The translations under genes were made by a program, and so were the position numbers. From Actinomadura rifamycini DSM 43936 (lineage in GTDB: Bacteria > Actinomycetota > Actinomycetes > Streptosporangiales > Streptosporangiaceae): DNA of 64,000 nucleotides. Numbering within the stretch: the stretch's first letter is position 1; every line of letters begins with the position of its first letter. Under the pieces are notes generated by a model. That model saw only the letters and a program-made list of their open reading frames with translations, searched no databases and was not told the origin of the DNA. Positions 1 through 12,497 of this stretch are shown here, one piece after another. The stretch covers positions 472,559 through 536,558 of the forward strand of contig NZ_KE384300.1 in the NCBI RefSeq assembly GCF_000425065.1, written 5' to 3'.

Positions 1-250
1 GCGGCTACTGCCCGGTGGAGGTCGCCATGGAGATACCGCCGCGGCCACCTCCCGCGGGCGCCGCCATGGGGACGGCGGCGCGGCTGCCGCCCGGTGGACG
101 TCGCGATGAGGACGGCGGTGCGGCTGCCGCCCTGTGGACGTCGTCCCGCGGCTACCGCCCGGTGGAGGTGGCCATGGAGGCGCCGCCGCGGCCACCTCCT
201 GCGGGCGCCGCCATGGGGACGGTGCCGCGGCCGCCGTCCTGTGGATGCTG
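1..250. repeat. Degenerate GC-rich tandem repeat, ~147-bp period
   Basis: Bases 1-77 recur at 148-224 with few changes, a period of 147 bp. Inside the unit a shorter block resembling CGGCTRCYGCCCGGTGGASG occurs near 2, 81, 121, 149 and, more weakly, 228. The period is a multiple of three, so short open frames cross it, but I recognise no protein. I see no gene between 1 and 488. The array may continue upstream of the window. It could be a decayed repetitive coding segment or non-coding repeat. Confidence 0.6.
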
Positions 251-488
251 CTCTGTGGCTTCGGCGCCATGGGGGACGCCGTAGGGGCTGCCGTGGGCGC
301 GGGCCGGGCGTAGGGCGCGAGCGAGGCCGCACGGGGCCGTCCGGCCGTTGGCGGCTACGGCCGCGTGAGCGAGGACCGGGGCGGACGGATCGCCCCCGAT
401 GCCGGGTCGTTCCATCGCCCCGCGGCGTTGCAGGGGCGCCACAGGGCGGGCTCGGGGGCGGGGTTCGGCGGGTGGTAGGCATGTGCGG

Positions 489-1667
489 ATGGACGCACTG
501 TTGCCGCTCGCCGGGATGCGCATCGTCGAGATCTCCAGCTTCGTCGCCGCGCCGCTGGGCGGGATGACGCTCGCGCAGCTCGGCGCCGAGGTCATCCGGG
601 TGGACCAGGTCGGCGGCGGGCCCGACATCGACCGGTGGCCGCTGGCGCCGTCCGGGCGCAGCCTGTACTGGGCGGGGCTCAACAAGGGGAAGCGGTCGGT
701 CACCGTGGACCTGCGGTCCGCCGAGGGGCGCGGCGTCGCGGCGCGGCTCGCGGCCGAGTGCGGGACCGTGCTGACGAACGCGCCGCCGCGCGGCGGCCTC
801 GCCCCCGGCGACCTGGCGGCGCGGCGGCCCGACCTCGTGCACGTCCAGCTCGTGGGGCGGCGGGACGGGGGCACCGCGGTCGACTACACGGTGAACGCGG
901 CGTCCGGATTCCCGGCGATCACCGGGCGGGACGGCGCGCCGGTGAACCACGCGCTGCCGGTGTGGGACGTCGTCTGCGGGCTCTACCTGGCGGCGGGGCT
1001 GCTCGCGGCGGAGCGGCACCGGCTGCGGACGGGCGAGGGCTCCCGGCTGCGGGTCGCCCTCGACGACGTCGCGCTGGCGACCGCCGGGAACCTGGGGTAC
1101 CTCGCGGAGGCGCAGCTCGGGGCGCCGCGCGAGCGGCTCGGCAACCACCTGTTCGGCGAGTTCGGGCGCGACTTCGCGACCGCGGACGGGCGCGTCATGC
1201 TCGCCGTGGTCACCGGGCGGCAGTGGCGCGACCTCGTCGCCGCGACCGGCCTCGGGGACGTCGTGGCGGCGCTCGAGCGGGCGCTGCGGGCGGACTTCGG
1301 GACGGCCGGGGACCGGTACCGGCACCGGGAGGCGGTCGGCGGCGTCCTCGCCTCGTGGTTCGGGGCGCGGACGTGCGCGGAGATCGCGGATGCCCTGGAC
1401 GGCACGTCCGTCCTCTGGTCGCGGTACCGGGACTTCGGGGAGGTGGCGCGGGACCTGGACGGGCGGCCGCTCATGGGCGAGCTCGACCAGCCCGGCGTCG
1501 GCCCGCACCTGGCGCCCGGCTCCCCGCTGGTGTTCGGCGGGCAGGCCCCGCCCGTCCCCGCGCCGGCCCTCGGCGAGCACACCGCCGAGGTCCTGCGGGA
1601 CGTCCTCGGGATGACCGGCGACGAGGCGGCCGACCTGCGGGCCCGGGGCGTCGCGGGAGAGCCCTGA
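489..1667 (+). CDS. CaiB/BaiF (family III) CoA-transferase
   Basis: Predicted 392-residue family III CoA-transferase, a family that moves CoA between carboxylic acids or acts as 2-methylacyl-CoA racemase. The N-terminus has the family opening (GMRIVEISSFVAAPLGG, about residues 9-25) followed by LGAEVIRVD. D160 in the PVWD-VVCGLY stretch aligns with the catalytic aspartate of formyl-CoA transferase. ATG 489 was chosen because the family fold starts immediately after it; GTG 483, two codons upstream, is equally possible. It stands alone between a repeat array and a decayed gene, so no substrate can be inferred. It is slightly short for the family but looks intact. Confidence 0.85.
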   Translation: MDALLPLAGMRIVEISSFVAAPLGGMTLAQLGAEVIRVDQVGGGPDIDRWPLAPSGRSLYWAGLNKGKRSVTVDLRSAEGRGVAARLAAECGTVLTNAPPRGGLAPGDLAARRPDLVHVQLVGRRDGGTAVDYTVNAASGFPAITGRDGAPVNHALPVWDVVCGLYLAAGLLAAERHRLRTGEGSRLRVALDDVALATAGNLGYLAEAQLGAPRERLGNHLFGEFGRDFATADGRVMLAVVTGRQWRDLVAATGLGDVVAALERALRADFGTAGDRYRHREAVGGVLASWFGARTCAEIADALDGTSVLWSRYRDFGEVARDLDGRPLMGELDQPGVGPHLAPGSPLVFGGQAPPVPAPALGEHTAEVLRDVLGMTGDEAADLRARGVAGEP

Positions 1668-1670
1668 CCC

Positions 1671-1765
1671 CTCTTCAGGACGGAGAGGGCGGTGCCCGCC
1701 GGGTCCTTGACCCACGCGATGGGCGGCCCTCCGGAAGATCCCCTTGTCATCGGTGACGCCGCCGC
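1671..1765 (-). pseudogene. Decayed C-terminal fragment of a VOC/glyoxalase-like gene
   Basis: On the minus strand one frame reads VTDDKGIF and, one frameshift later, another reads GPPIAWVKDPAGTALSVL. This is the typical final strand of vicinal-oxygen-chelate (glyoxalase/bleomycin-resistance) proteins, in which a D-P-x-G-N-like turn precedes the last beta strand. No start codon or upstream barrel is visible and no stop follows directly, so I read it as a remnant. It lies between the ends of the CoA-transferase and MFS genes. Confidence 0.5.
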
Positions 1766-1888
1766 AGTGCTCGGACCGGACGCCCGCTCCTTCGTCGGGT
1801 GTGCGCGCCGGTGGCGGCCCCGGAACTCCCCGCGCGGCTTTTGTGGGCATATGAGATTGTTAGGGGAGCGAAGTAAGGAGGGGCGGAC

Positions 1889-3415
1889 GTGGCGGCGCGG
1901 GGCGGGCGGGGGCTGGTGCCGCTGCTGGCGTTCCTCGGCGTGGCGGCCTACTCGCTGTCGATGGCGGTCGTCACCCCGGCGCTGCCGCAGATCCAGGCGG
2001 GGCTCGGCACGACGCCCGCGGGCGCGGCGTGGGCGCTGACGGCGATGACGCTGTCGGCGGCCGTGGCGACGCCGGTCGTGGGCCGGCTCGGCGACCTGTA
2101 CGGGCCGCGCCGGGTGCTGCTGGCGGTGCTCGCGGCGGCGACGGCCGGGATGGTCGTGGCCGCGTCGGCGGGGTCGCTGCCGGTCATGCTCGCCGGCCGG
2201 GTGCTGAGCGGCGTCGGCGCCGGCGTGTTCCCGCTCGCCTACACCATCATCCGCGCCGTGGTGCCGCCCGAGCGGACGGCGTCCGCCGTGGGCCTGATGT
2301 CGTCGATGCTGGGGCTCGGCGGCGCGCTGTCGTGGTGCATGGCCGGGCCGATCATCGACCTGCTCGGGTGGCGGTGGCTGCTGTGGGTGCCGGTGCTCGG
2401 GCTCGTCCCGGGGCTGGCCGCCGCCTGGTTCGCGGTGCCGGCGTCGCCGCCCCGCGCGGGCGCCCGGGTGGACTGGTGGGGCGCGGTGCTGTTCGCGGGG
2501 TGGCTCGTGGCGGCGCTGGCGGCGCTCACCCAGGGGACGTTCTGGGGCTGGACGTCGCCGGGCGTGCTGGGGCTGCTCGCGGTGTCGGCGGTGACGGCCG
2601 CGGTCTGGCTGCGGGTCGAGACGCGGGTGCGGGAGCCGATCGTCGACCCGCGGATCATGCGGCTCCGCGGGGTGTGGACGGCCAACGCGGCGTCGCTGCT
2701 GTCGGGCTACGCGCTGATGGCGGGAGGGCTGCTGTTCCCGCTGCTGGTCCAGCTCCCCGAGGACACCGGCCACGGGTTCGGTGGCAGCGCGACGCAGGCG
2801 GCGGTGCTCCAGCTCCCCGCGAGCATCGGGATGACGCTGGCGGGCGCGGCGGCGGGGGCGCTGGACCGGCGGATCGGGTCGCGCGCCGTGCTGTTCGCCG
2901 GGGCGGCGCTGACGGGCGCCGGGTACCTGTTCGTCACGTTCGCGCACGCGGAGCTGTGGCACCTGTACGTCGGCGGCACCGCCCGCGGCGTGGGCCTCGG
3001 CCTCGCCTACGCGGCGGTCGCGACGCTGGTGGTGCAGGCCGTCCCGGCGGGGGAGACGGGCGCGGCGACGGGCGTCAACACGCTGATCCGGACGGTCGGG
3101 GCGTCGCTGGGCACCCAGGTCAGCGCGGTGATCGTGGCGGGCGTGCCGGGGGAGCGGGGGTTCACCGCCGGGTTCGCGCTGAGCGCGGCGGCGATGGCGG
3201 CCGTGCTCCCGCTGGCCCTGCTGGCCGCGCGCGGCGCGGCGTCCGCGGGCGGGCGGACACGCGGACGGGGGCCCGGGCGGACCCGGACCCCCGTCGTGCG
3301 AGGCGGTGGATCAGAACGACTCGACGGCGCGGCGCGCCTCCGGGTCGAGGACGCCCCAGGAGATGAGCTCCTCGGTCAGCTCCGTAGGAGACTTGTCATA
3401 GATGACCGCGAGTGA
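1889..3415 (+). CDS. MFS transporter (DHA2-like drug/solute exporter)
   Basis: About 508 residues with many hydrophobic helices, consistent with the 12-14 helix major facilitator fold of proton-driven exporters. The loop after helix 2 carries the MFS signature GRLGDLYGPRRVLL, and a motif-C-like segment near residues 110-125 supports an exporter. GTG 1889 follows AAGGAGG at a good distance and directly precedes helix 1. The last ~35 codons overlap the 3' end of bldD on the other strand by 105 bp and are Arg/Gly-rich, so the conserved part probably ends near 3240. The substrate is unknown. The neighbouring BldD gene does not identify it as a target. Confidence 0.85.
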   Translation: MAARGGRGLVPLLAFLGVAAYSLSMAVVTPALPQIQAGLGTTPAGAAWALTAMTLSAAVATPVVGRLGDLYGPRRVLLAVLAAATAGMVVAASAGSLPVMLAGRVLSGVGAGVFPLAYTIIRAVVPPERTASAVGLMSSMLGLGGALSWCMAGPIIDLLGWRWLLWVPVLGLVPGLAAAWFAVPASPPRAGARVDWWGAVLFAGWLVAALAALTQGTFWGWTSPGVLGLLAVSAVTAAVWLRVETRVREPIVDPRIMRLRGVWTANAASLLSGYALMAGGLLFPLLVQLPEDTGHGFGGSATQAAVLQLPASIGMTLAGAAAGALDRRIGSRAVLFAGAALTGAGYLFVTFAHAELWHLYVGGTARGVGLGLAYAAVATLVVQAVPAGETGAATGVNTLIRTVGASLGTQVSAVIVAGVPGERGFTAGFALSAAAMAAVLPLALLAARGAASAGGRTRGRGPGRTRTPVVRGGGSERLDGAARLRVEDAPGDELLGQLRRRLVIDDRE

Positions 3416-3805
3416 ACGCAGGTCCTCCTGACGGATGGACAGGACCTTCCCGTTGTAGTCGCCCCGCTGGCTCTGAATCGTCGCGGCGTAACGGGCGAGA
3501 GGACCGGCCTTGTCCTTCGGAAGCTGCTGCAGCCGCTCGAGGTCGATCACGAGCTTCGGTGTAGGCCCGAGCGGGCTCGGCGCGGCTCCGCCGGGCAGCA
3601 ACTCGGAAACCGGCACGCCGTAGAAATCGGCGAGCTCGGCCAGCTTCTGAACGGTGACGGCGCGGTCGCCCCGCTCGTACGAACCCACGACGACGGTCTT
3701 CCAGCGGCCTCGGGACTTCTCTTCCACGCCGTGCAGGGACAGCCCCTGCTGGGTGCGGATGGCGCGCAGGCGCGCGCCGAGAGCCTTTGCGTATTCAGAC
3801 GGCAT
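3311..3805 (-). CDS. bldD: BldD, c-di-GMP-responsive master repressor of development
   Basis: 164 residues, against 167 in Streptomyces BldD. Residues 10-65 form the XRE-type helix-turn-helix (LRAIRTQQGLSLHGVEEKS, then VVVGSYERGDRAV), almost identical to the Streptomyces protein. The C-terminal domain holds the c-di-GMP signature RGD-X8-RQ-[DE]-D as R114-G-D116 and R125-Q-E127-D128; only the third position of RQDD differs, conservatively. In Streptomyces the c-di-GMP tetramer makes BldD dimerise and repress sporulation genes. ATG 3805 starts at the conserved SEYAK; an in-frame start further upstream would add a non-conserved 26-residue tail. It diverges from pyrR, as in Streptomyces. Confidence 0.96.
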   Translation of the reverse strand: MPSEYAKALGARLRAIRTQQGLSLHGVEEKSRGRWKTVVVGSYERGDRAVTVQKLAELADFYGVPVSELLPGGAAPSPLGPTPKLVIDLERLQQLPKDKAGPLARYAATIQSQRGDYNGKVLSIRQEDLRSLAVIYDKSPTELTEELISWGVLDPEARRAVESF

Positions 3806-3913
3806 TCTTGGCCCCCCAGGCTCACTTTCGTCGTCGATTGGTTCCCGGCCGATGCCGGAGAACCGACAGAATCCCGAAGCCAATGCGCCTCAAGACCCCG
3901 TCTCCAGGGATGG

Positions 3914-3926
3914 TTACGGACAGTGA
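3914..3926. promoter_or_regulatory. Candidate BldD operator (autoregulation)
   Basis: TTACGGACAGTGA fits the TNAC-N5-GTNA core of the BldD binding site as known from Streptomyces. It lies 109 bp upstream of the bldD start in the bldD-pyrR gap. BldD represses its own gene in Streptomyces, so this is the expected place. The two inner bases of the fuller consensus do not match. Confidence 0.5.
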
Positions 3927-4132
3927 CGGTAAAACGGTGCGGGCCCCAGGTCAAGCTGATTGGAAAAAAGCGGTCGAATCCGCAGGTCTCGGTTCGGACC
4001 TCCCGGGGGCCCCGGGCCCGGGCGGGAACGGCGCCCGGACGGCCGTTCCACGCGTTCGACCGGCCGAGTGTGACCCCTCTCACCAGGGATGATACGACCC
4101 CGCCCGGGGACGGGGCAGTTCCCGCCGACTGC

Positions 4133-4138
4133 TAACGT
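4133..4138 (+). promoter_or_regulatory. Putative -10 box of the pyr operon
   Basis: TAACGT has the actinobacterial TAnnnT form and would start transcription near 4145, just before the PyrR hairpin. No convincing -35 box is visible, so this is tentative. The rest of the 3806-4197 gap holds the bldD upstream region and nothing else I can name. Confidence 0.35.
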
Positions 4139-4153
4139 GTGGGGGACAAGACG

Positions 4154-4189
4154 TCCTTTAAGGCCCGTCCAGTGAGGCGGGAAAGGAGG
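4154..4189 (+). promoter_or_regulatory. PyrR-binding RNA hairpin sequestering the pyrR Shine-Dalgarno
   Basis: CCCG (4164-4167) pairs with CGGG (4178-4181), presenting the ten-base loop TCCAGTGAGG, the recognised PyrR-binding loop type (consensus UCCAGNGAGG). Outside it TCCTTT (4154-4159) can pair with AAAGGA (4182-4187), which is the Shine-Dalgarno AAAGGAGG (4182-4189) of pyrR. When UMP-loaded PyrR holds the hairpin, ribosome access would be blocked. No terminator or antiterminator is visible, so translational rather than transcriptional attenuation is inferred, as proposed for mycobacteria. Confidence 0.85.
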
Positions 4190-4197
4190 TTTCCGAG

Positions 4198-4836
4198 GTG
4201 AATGCTGCCTCCAGGCCGCCACGGCCTGTGGGGTCGCGCGCCGCGGAGGGTGACCCCCGGCCGAAGGCCGTGCTCGAGGGTCCCGACATCCGCCGTGCGC
4301 TGACCCGGATCGCCCACGAGATCCTCGAACGCACCAAGGGCGGGCACGACGTCCTGCTGCTGGGCATCCAGACGCGCGGGGTGACGCTGGCCGAGCGGCT
4401 GGCGGGCCTGCTGCGCGAGGTGGAGGGGCGCCCGGTGCCGTGGGGATCCCTCGACGTGACCATGTACCGGGACGACCTCCGGATGCGTCCCGCGCGCGCC
4501 CTCGGCCGCACCGAACTGCCGTCCGACGGCGTCGACGACCGCGTCGTGGTGCTGGTCGACGACGTCCTGTTCTCCGGACGGACGGTCCGCGCGGCGCTCG
4601 ACGCCCTCAACGACCTCGGCCGGCCGCGCGCCGTCCAGCTCGCCGTCCTGGTCGACCGCGGGCACCGCGAGCTGCCGATCCGCGCCGACTACGTGGGCAA
4701 GAACCTGCCGACGTCGATGCGCGAGACCGTCAAGGTGCTGCTGGACGAGAACGACGGCCGCGACGCGGTGCTGCTCGGCCCGGTCCCCGAGCCGGTCGGC
4801 TCCCCGGTCCCCGGCCCGGCGGGAGGCGCCGAGTGA
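4198..4836 (+). CDS. pyrR: PyrR, pyr operon RNA-binding regulator / uracil phosphoribosyltransferase
   Basis: 212 residues. The type I phosphoribosyltransferase PRPP loop VVVLVDDVLFSGRTV spans residues 116-130. PyrR binds the operon leader RNA when UMP is high and has side activity making UMP from uracil and PRPP. GTG 4198 follows AAAGGAGG with 8 bases between, inside the regulatory hairpin, which fixes the start. The ~20-residue basic, proline-rich N-terminal tail extends beyond the usual ~180 residues. It is first in the pyr operon, and its stop overlaps the pyrB start as GTGA. Confidence 0.96.
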   Translation: MNAASRPPRPVGSRAAEGDPRPKAVLEGPDIRRALTRIAHEILERTKGGHDVLLLGIQTRGVTLAERLAGLLREVEGRPVPWGSLDVTMYRDDLRMRPARALGRTELPSDGVDDRVVVLVDDVLFSGRTVRAALDALNDLGRPRAVQLAVLVDRGHRELPIRADYVGKNLPTSMRETVKVLLDENDGRDAVLLGPVPEPVGSPVPGPAGGAE

Positions 4837-5774
4837 ACCGCCACCTGATCTCCGCCGCCGACCTGACCCGCGACGACGCGCTGCTCGTCCTCGACACCGC
4901 CGAGGAGCTGGCGCAGGTCGCGGGCCGCTCGATCAAGAAGCTGCCGACGCTGCGCGGCCGCACGGTCGTCAACCTGTTCTTCGAGGACTCCACCCGCACC
5001 CGGATCTCGTTCGAGGCCGCCGCGAAGCGGCTCTCCGCGGACGTCATCAACTTCTCCGCGAAGGGGTCCAGCGTGTCCAAGGGCGAGAGCCTGAAGGACA
5101 CCGCGCTGACGCTCGAGGCGATGGGCGCCGACGGCGTCGTCATCCGGCACGGCGCGTCCGGCGCCCCGCACCGCCTCGCGGGCTGGGTGCGGGGCAGCGT
5201 CGTCAACGCCGGCGACGGCACCCACGAGCACCCGACCCAGGCGCTGCTGGACGCGTTCACGATGCGCCGCCGCCTCGGCGACCTGGAGGGCCGCCGGATC
5301 ACGATCGTCGGGGACGTCCTGCACAGCCGGGTGGCGCGTTCCAACGTCCTGCTGCTGGACACCCTCGGCGCCGACGTCACCGTCGTCGCGCCGCCGACGC
5401 TGCTGCCGGTCGCGATCGGTACCTGGCCGTGCCGGGTCTCCTACGACCTGGACGCCGTCCTGCCGAAGAGCGACGTGGTCATGATGCTGCGCGTCCAGCA
5501 GGAGCGGATGAACGCCGCGTACTTCCCGACCGTGCGCGAGTACAGCCGCCGCTACGGCCTGGACGCCGACCGGATGGCGCAGCTCCCCGAGCACGCGATC
5601 GTCATGCACCCCGGGCCGATGAACCGCGGCGTCGAGATCGCCGCCGAGGTCGCCGACTCGGTCCGCTCCACCATCGTCGAGCAGGTCGCCAACGGCGTCA
5701 GCGCCCGCATGGCCGTCCTCTACCTGCTGCTCGGAGGCTCCGAGCCCGCCATCGGCCAGGAGGTCTCCCCGTGA
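4833..5774 (+). CDS. pyrB: Aspartate carbamoyltransferase catalytic subunit
   Basis: 313 residues, normal length. It condenses carbamoyl phosphate and aspartate to carbamoyl-aspartate, the second step of UMP synthesis. The carbamoyl-phosphate motif STRTR is at residues 53-57, HPTQ at 133-136, and the aspartate-side HPGPMNRGVE segment near residue 270. There is no pyrI regulatory-chain gene here. GTG 4833 overlaps the pyrR stop, implying translational coupling. Confidence 0.97.
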   Translation: MNRHLISAADLTRDDALLVLDTAEELAQVAGRSIKKLPTLRGRTVVNLFFEDSTRTRISFEAAAKRLSADVINFSAKGSSVSKGESLKDTALTLEAMGADGVVIRHGASGAPHRLAGWVRGSVVNAGDGTHEHPTQALLDAFTMRRRLGDLEGRRITIVGDVLHSRVARSNVLLLDTLGADVTVVAPPTLLPVAIGTWPCRVSYDLDAVLPKSDVVMMLRVQQERMNAAYFPTVREYSRRYGLDADRMAQLPEHAIVMHPGPMNRGVEIAAEVADSVRSTIVEQVANGVSARMAVLYLLLGGSEPAIGQEVSP

Positions 5775-7072
5775 CCGAAACCCCCGCCACGACCACGCTG
5801 ATCAAGGGCGCGCGGCTCCTCGGCGGCGAGCCCGCCGACATCCTCGTCCGCGGCGGCGTCATCACCGAGGTCGGCGCCGGCCTGGACGCCGCGGGCGCGC
5901 AGGTCGTCGACGCCGCCGGGCTGATCGCCCTGCCCGGCCTGGTCGACCTGCACACCCACCTGCGCGAGCCCGGCCGCGAAGACGCCGAGACCGTCGAGTC
6001 CGGCACGAAGGCCGCCGCGATGGGCGGCTACACGGCCGTCCACGCGATGGCCAACACCGACCCGGTCGCCGACACCGCCGGCGTCGTCGAGCAGGTGTGG
6101 CGGCTCGGCCGCGAGGCCGGGTACTGCGACGTGCAGCCCGTCGGCGCCGTCACCCGCGGCATCGCGGGCGAGCAGCTCGCCGAACTCGGCGCGATGGCCG
6201 ACTCCGCCGCGTCCGTCCGGGTGTTCTCCGACGACGGGCACTGCGTCTCCGACGCCGTCATCATGCGGCGCGCGCTGGAGTACGTGAAGGCGTTCGACGG
6301 CGTCGTCGCGCAGCACGCGCAGGAGCCGCGGCTCACCGAGGGCGCGCAGATGAACGAGGGCGAGGTGTCGGCCGCGCTGGGGCTGCGCGGCTGGCCCGCG
6401 GTCGCCGAGGAGGCGATCATCGCCCGGGACGTCCTGCTCGCCCAGCACGTCGGGTCGCGGCTGCACGTCTGCCACGTGTCCACCGCCGGTTCGGTCGACG
6501 TCATCCGGTGGGCGAAGAGCAAGGGCTGCCCGGTGACCGCCGAGGTCACCCCGCACCACCTGCTGCTCGACGACACGCGCGCCGAGTCCTACGACCCGAT
6601 CTTCAAGGTGAACCCGCCGCTGCGCACCGCCGAGGACGTCCACGCCCTGCGGGACGCGCTCGCCGACGGCACCATCGACTGCGTCGCCACCGACCACGCC
6701 CCCCACCCGGTCGAGGCGAAGGAGACCGAGTGGGCGGTCGCCGCGATGGGCATGATCGGCCTCGAGACCGCGCTGCCGGTCGTCCAGGAGGCCATGGTCG
6801 ACACCGGCCTGCTCGACTGGGCCGGCGTCGCCGACCGCATGGCGTACCGGCCCGCGCGCATCGGCCGCCTGTCCGGGCAGGGACGTCCGCTCGAGACGGG
6901 GTCGCCCGCCAACATCACGCTGTACGACCCGTCGCCGCGCCGCGCCGTGGACCCGTCCGCCATGACCTCCAAGAGCCGCAACACCCCGTTCGCCGGGCTG
7001 GAGCTGCCTGGACGCGTCGTGGCGACGTTCCTGCGCGGCGAGCCGACCGTCCTGGAAGGGAAGCTCCAATGA
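5771..7072 (+). CDS. pyrC: Dihydroorotase
   Basis: 433 residues, the class I (long) dihydroorotase length. It cyclises carbamoyl-aspartate to dihydroorotate. The metal-binding pair H61-x-H63 sits in VDLHTHLREPG, the conserved NPPLR segment follows near residue 280, and the late metal/catalytic motif ATDHAPH lies near residue 308. GTG 5771 overlaps the pyrB stop by four bases. Streptomyces has a small membrane-protein gene after pyrC that is absent here; carA follows directly. Confidence 0.97.
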   Translation: MTETPATTTLIKGARLLGGEPADILVRGGVITEVGAGLDAAGAQVVDAAGLIALPGLVDLHTHLREPGREDAETVESGTKAAAMGGYTAVHAMANTDPVADTAGVVEQVWRLGREAGYCDVQPVGAVTRGIAGEQLAELGAMADSAASVRVFSDDGHCVSDAVIMRRALEYVKAFDGVVAQHAQEPRLTEGAQMNEGEVSAALGLRGWPAVAEEAIIARDVLLAQHVGSRLHVCHVSTAGSVDVIRWAKSKGCPVTAEVTPHHLLLDDTRAESYDPIFKVNPPLRTAEDVHALRDALADGTIDCVATDHAPHPVEAKETEWAVAAMGMIGLETALPVVQEAMVDTGLLDWAGVADRMAYRPARIGRLSGQGRPLETGSPANITLYDPSPRRAVDPSAMTSKSRNTPFAGLELPGRVVATFLRGEPTVLEGKLQ

Positions 7073-8183
7073 ACCCTGCTCTGCTCGTTCTGGAAGACGG
7101 CAGGGTGTTCCACGGGGCCGCGTACGGGGCCGAGGGCGAGACCTTCGGCGAGATGGTCTTCAACACCGGGATGACCGGCTACCAGGAGACCCTCACCGAC
7201 CCGTCGTACGCGCGGCAGATCGTGGCCATGACGTCCCCGCACATCGGCAACACGGGCGTGAACGACGAGGACCCCGAGTCCGGCCGCATCCAGGTCGCCG
7301 GGTACGTGGTCCGCGAGCCCGCGCGCGTCGCGTCCAACTGGCGCGCCACCGGCTCGCTCGGGTCGGCGCTGCGCGACCAGGGCGTGGTCGGCATCGCGAT
7401 CCCCGGCACCCGGGCGCTGACCCGCCACCTGCGCGACCGCGGCGCCATGCGCGCCGGGATCTTCAGCGGCGCCGCCGCGGCCGCCGGTCCGGACGCGCTG
7501 CTGGAGCGCGTCCGGCGGAGCCCCTCGATGGAGGGCGCCGACCTCGCCCGCGACGTCTCGACGGCCGAGCCGTACACCGTCCCGGCGATCGGGGAGAAGC
7601 GCTTCACCGTCGCCGCCGTCGACCTCGGCATCAAGGCGATGACGCCGCACCGGATGGCCGAGCGGGGCTGCGAGGTGCACGTGCTGCCCGCCACCGCGAC
7701 GTCCGCCGACATCCTCGCCCTGGACCCCGACGGCGTGTTCTTCTCCAACGGCCCCGGCGACCCGTCCGCCGCCGGCTACGCGGTGGACGCGCTGCGGGGC
7801 GTCCTGGACGCCGGCAAGCCGTTCTTCGGCATCTGCTTCGGCAACCAGATCTTCGGCCGCGCCCTCGGCCTCGGCACCTACAAGCTGCGGTTCGGCCACC
7901 GGGGCATCAACCAGCCCGTGCAGGACCGGACGACCGGCAAGGTCGACGTGTCGGCCCACAACCACGGGTTCGCCGTGGACGCGCCGGCCGACGGCCCGTT
8001 CGACACCCCGTACGGGCGCGCCGAGGTCACCCACGTGAACCTGAACGACGGCTGCGTCGAGGGCCTGCGGCTGCTCGACCGCCCCGCGTTCAGCGTCCAG
8101 TACCACCCGGAGGCCGCGGCGGGCCCGCACGACGCGTCCGGCCTGTTCGACCGTTTCTGCGAGATGATGGAGGGGTCGAGGTA

Positions 8184-8184
<1 letters not shown>
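7069..8184 (+). CDS. carA: Carbamoyl-phosphate synthase small (glutaminase) subunit
   Basis: 371 residues. The N-terminal half is the CPSase small-chain domain (EMVFNTGMTGYQETLTDPSY). The C-terminal half is a class I glutamine amidotransferase with nucleophile C256 in GICFGNQ and a late HPE (YHPEAAAGP). It feeds ammonia from glutamine to CarB. GICFGNQ instead of the E. coli GICLGHQ is usual in actinobacteria. ATG 7069 overlaps the pyrC stop; the carA stop overlaps the carB start as TAATG. Confidence 0.97.

Positions 8185-12493
<4,309 letters not shown>

Positions 12494-12497
<4 letters not shown>

Noticed and set aside
983..2962. Long minus-strand frame across the CoA-transferase and MFS genes
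   Set aside because: It is His/Arg/Pro-rich shadow sequence; only the short VOC-like segment inside it is meaningful.
4067..4083. GTGAC...CTCAC dyad before the pyr promoter as a second BldD site
   Set aside because: The half-sites face the wrong way for TNAC-N5-GTNA and spacing does not fit.
7834..7845. CarA active site GICFGNQ as a defect
   Set aside because: The nucleophile Cys is present and this variant is, to my knowledge, common in actinobacterial CarA.
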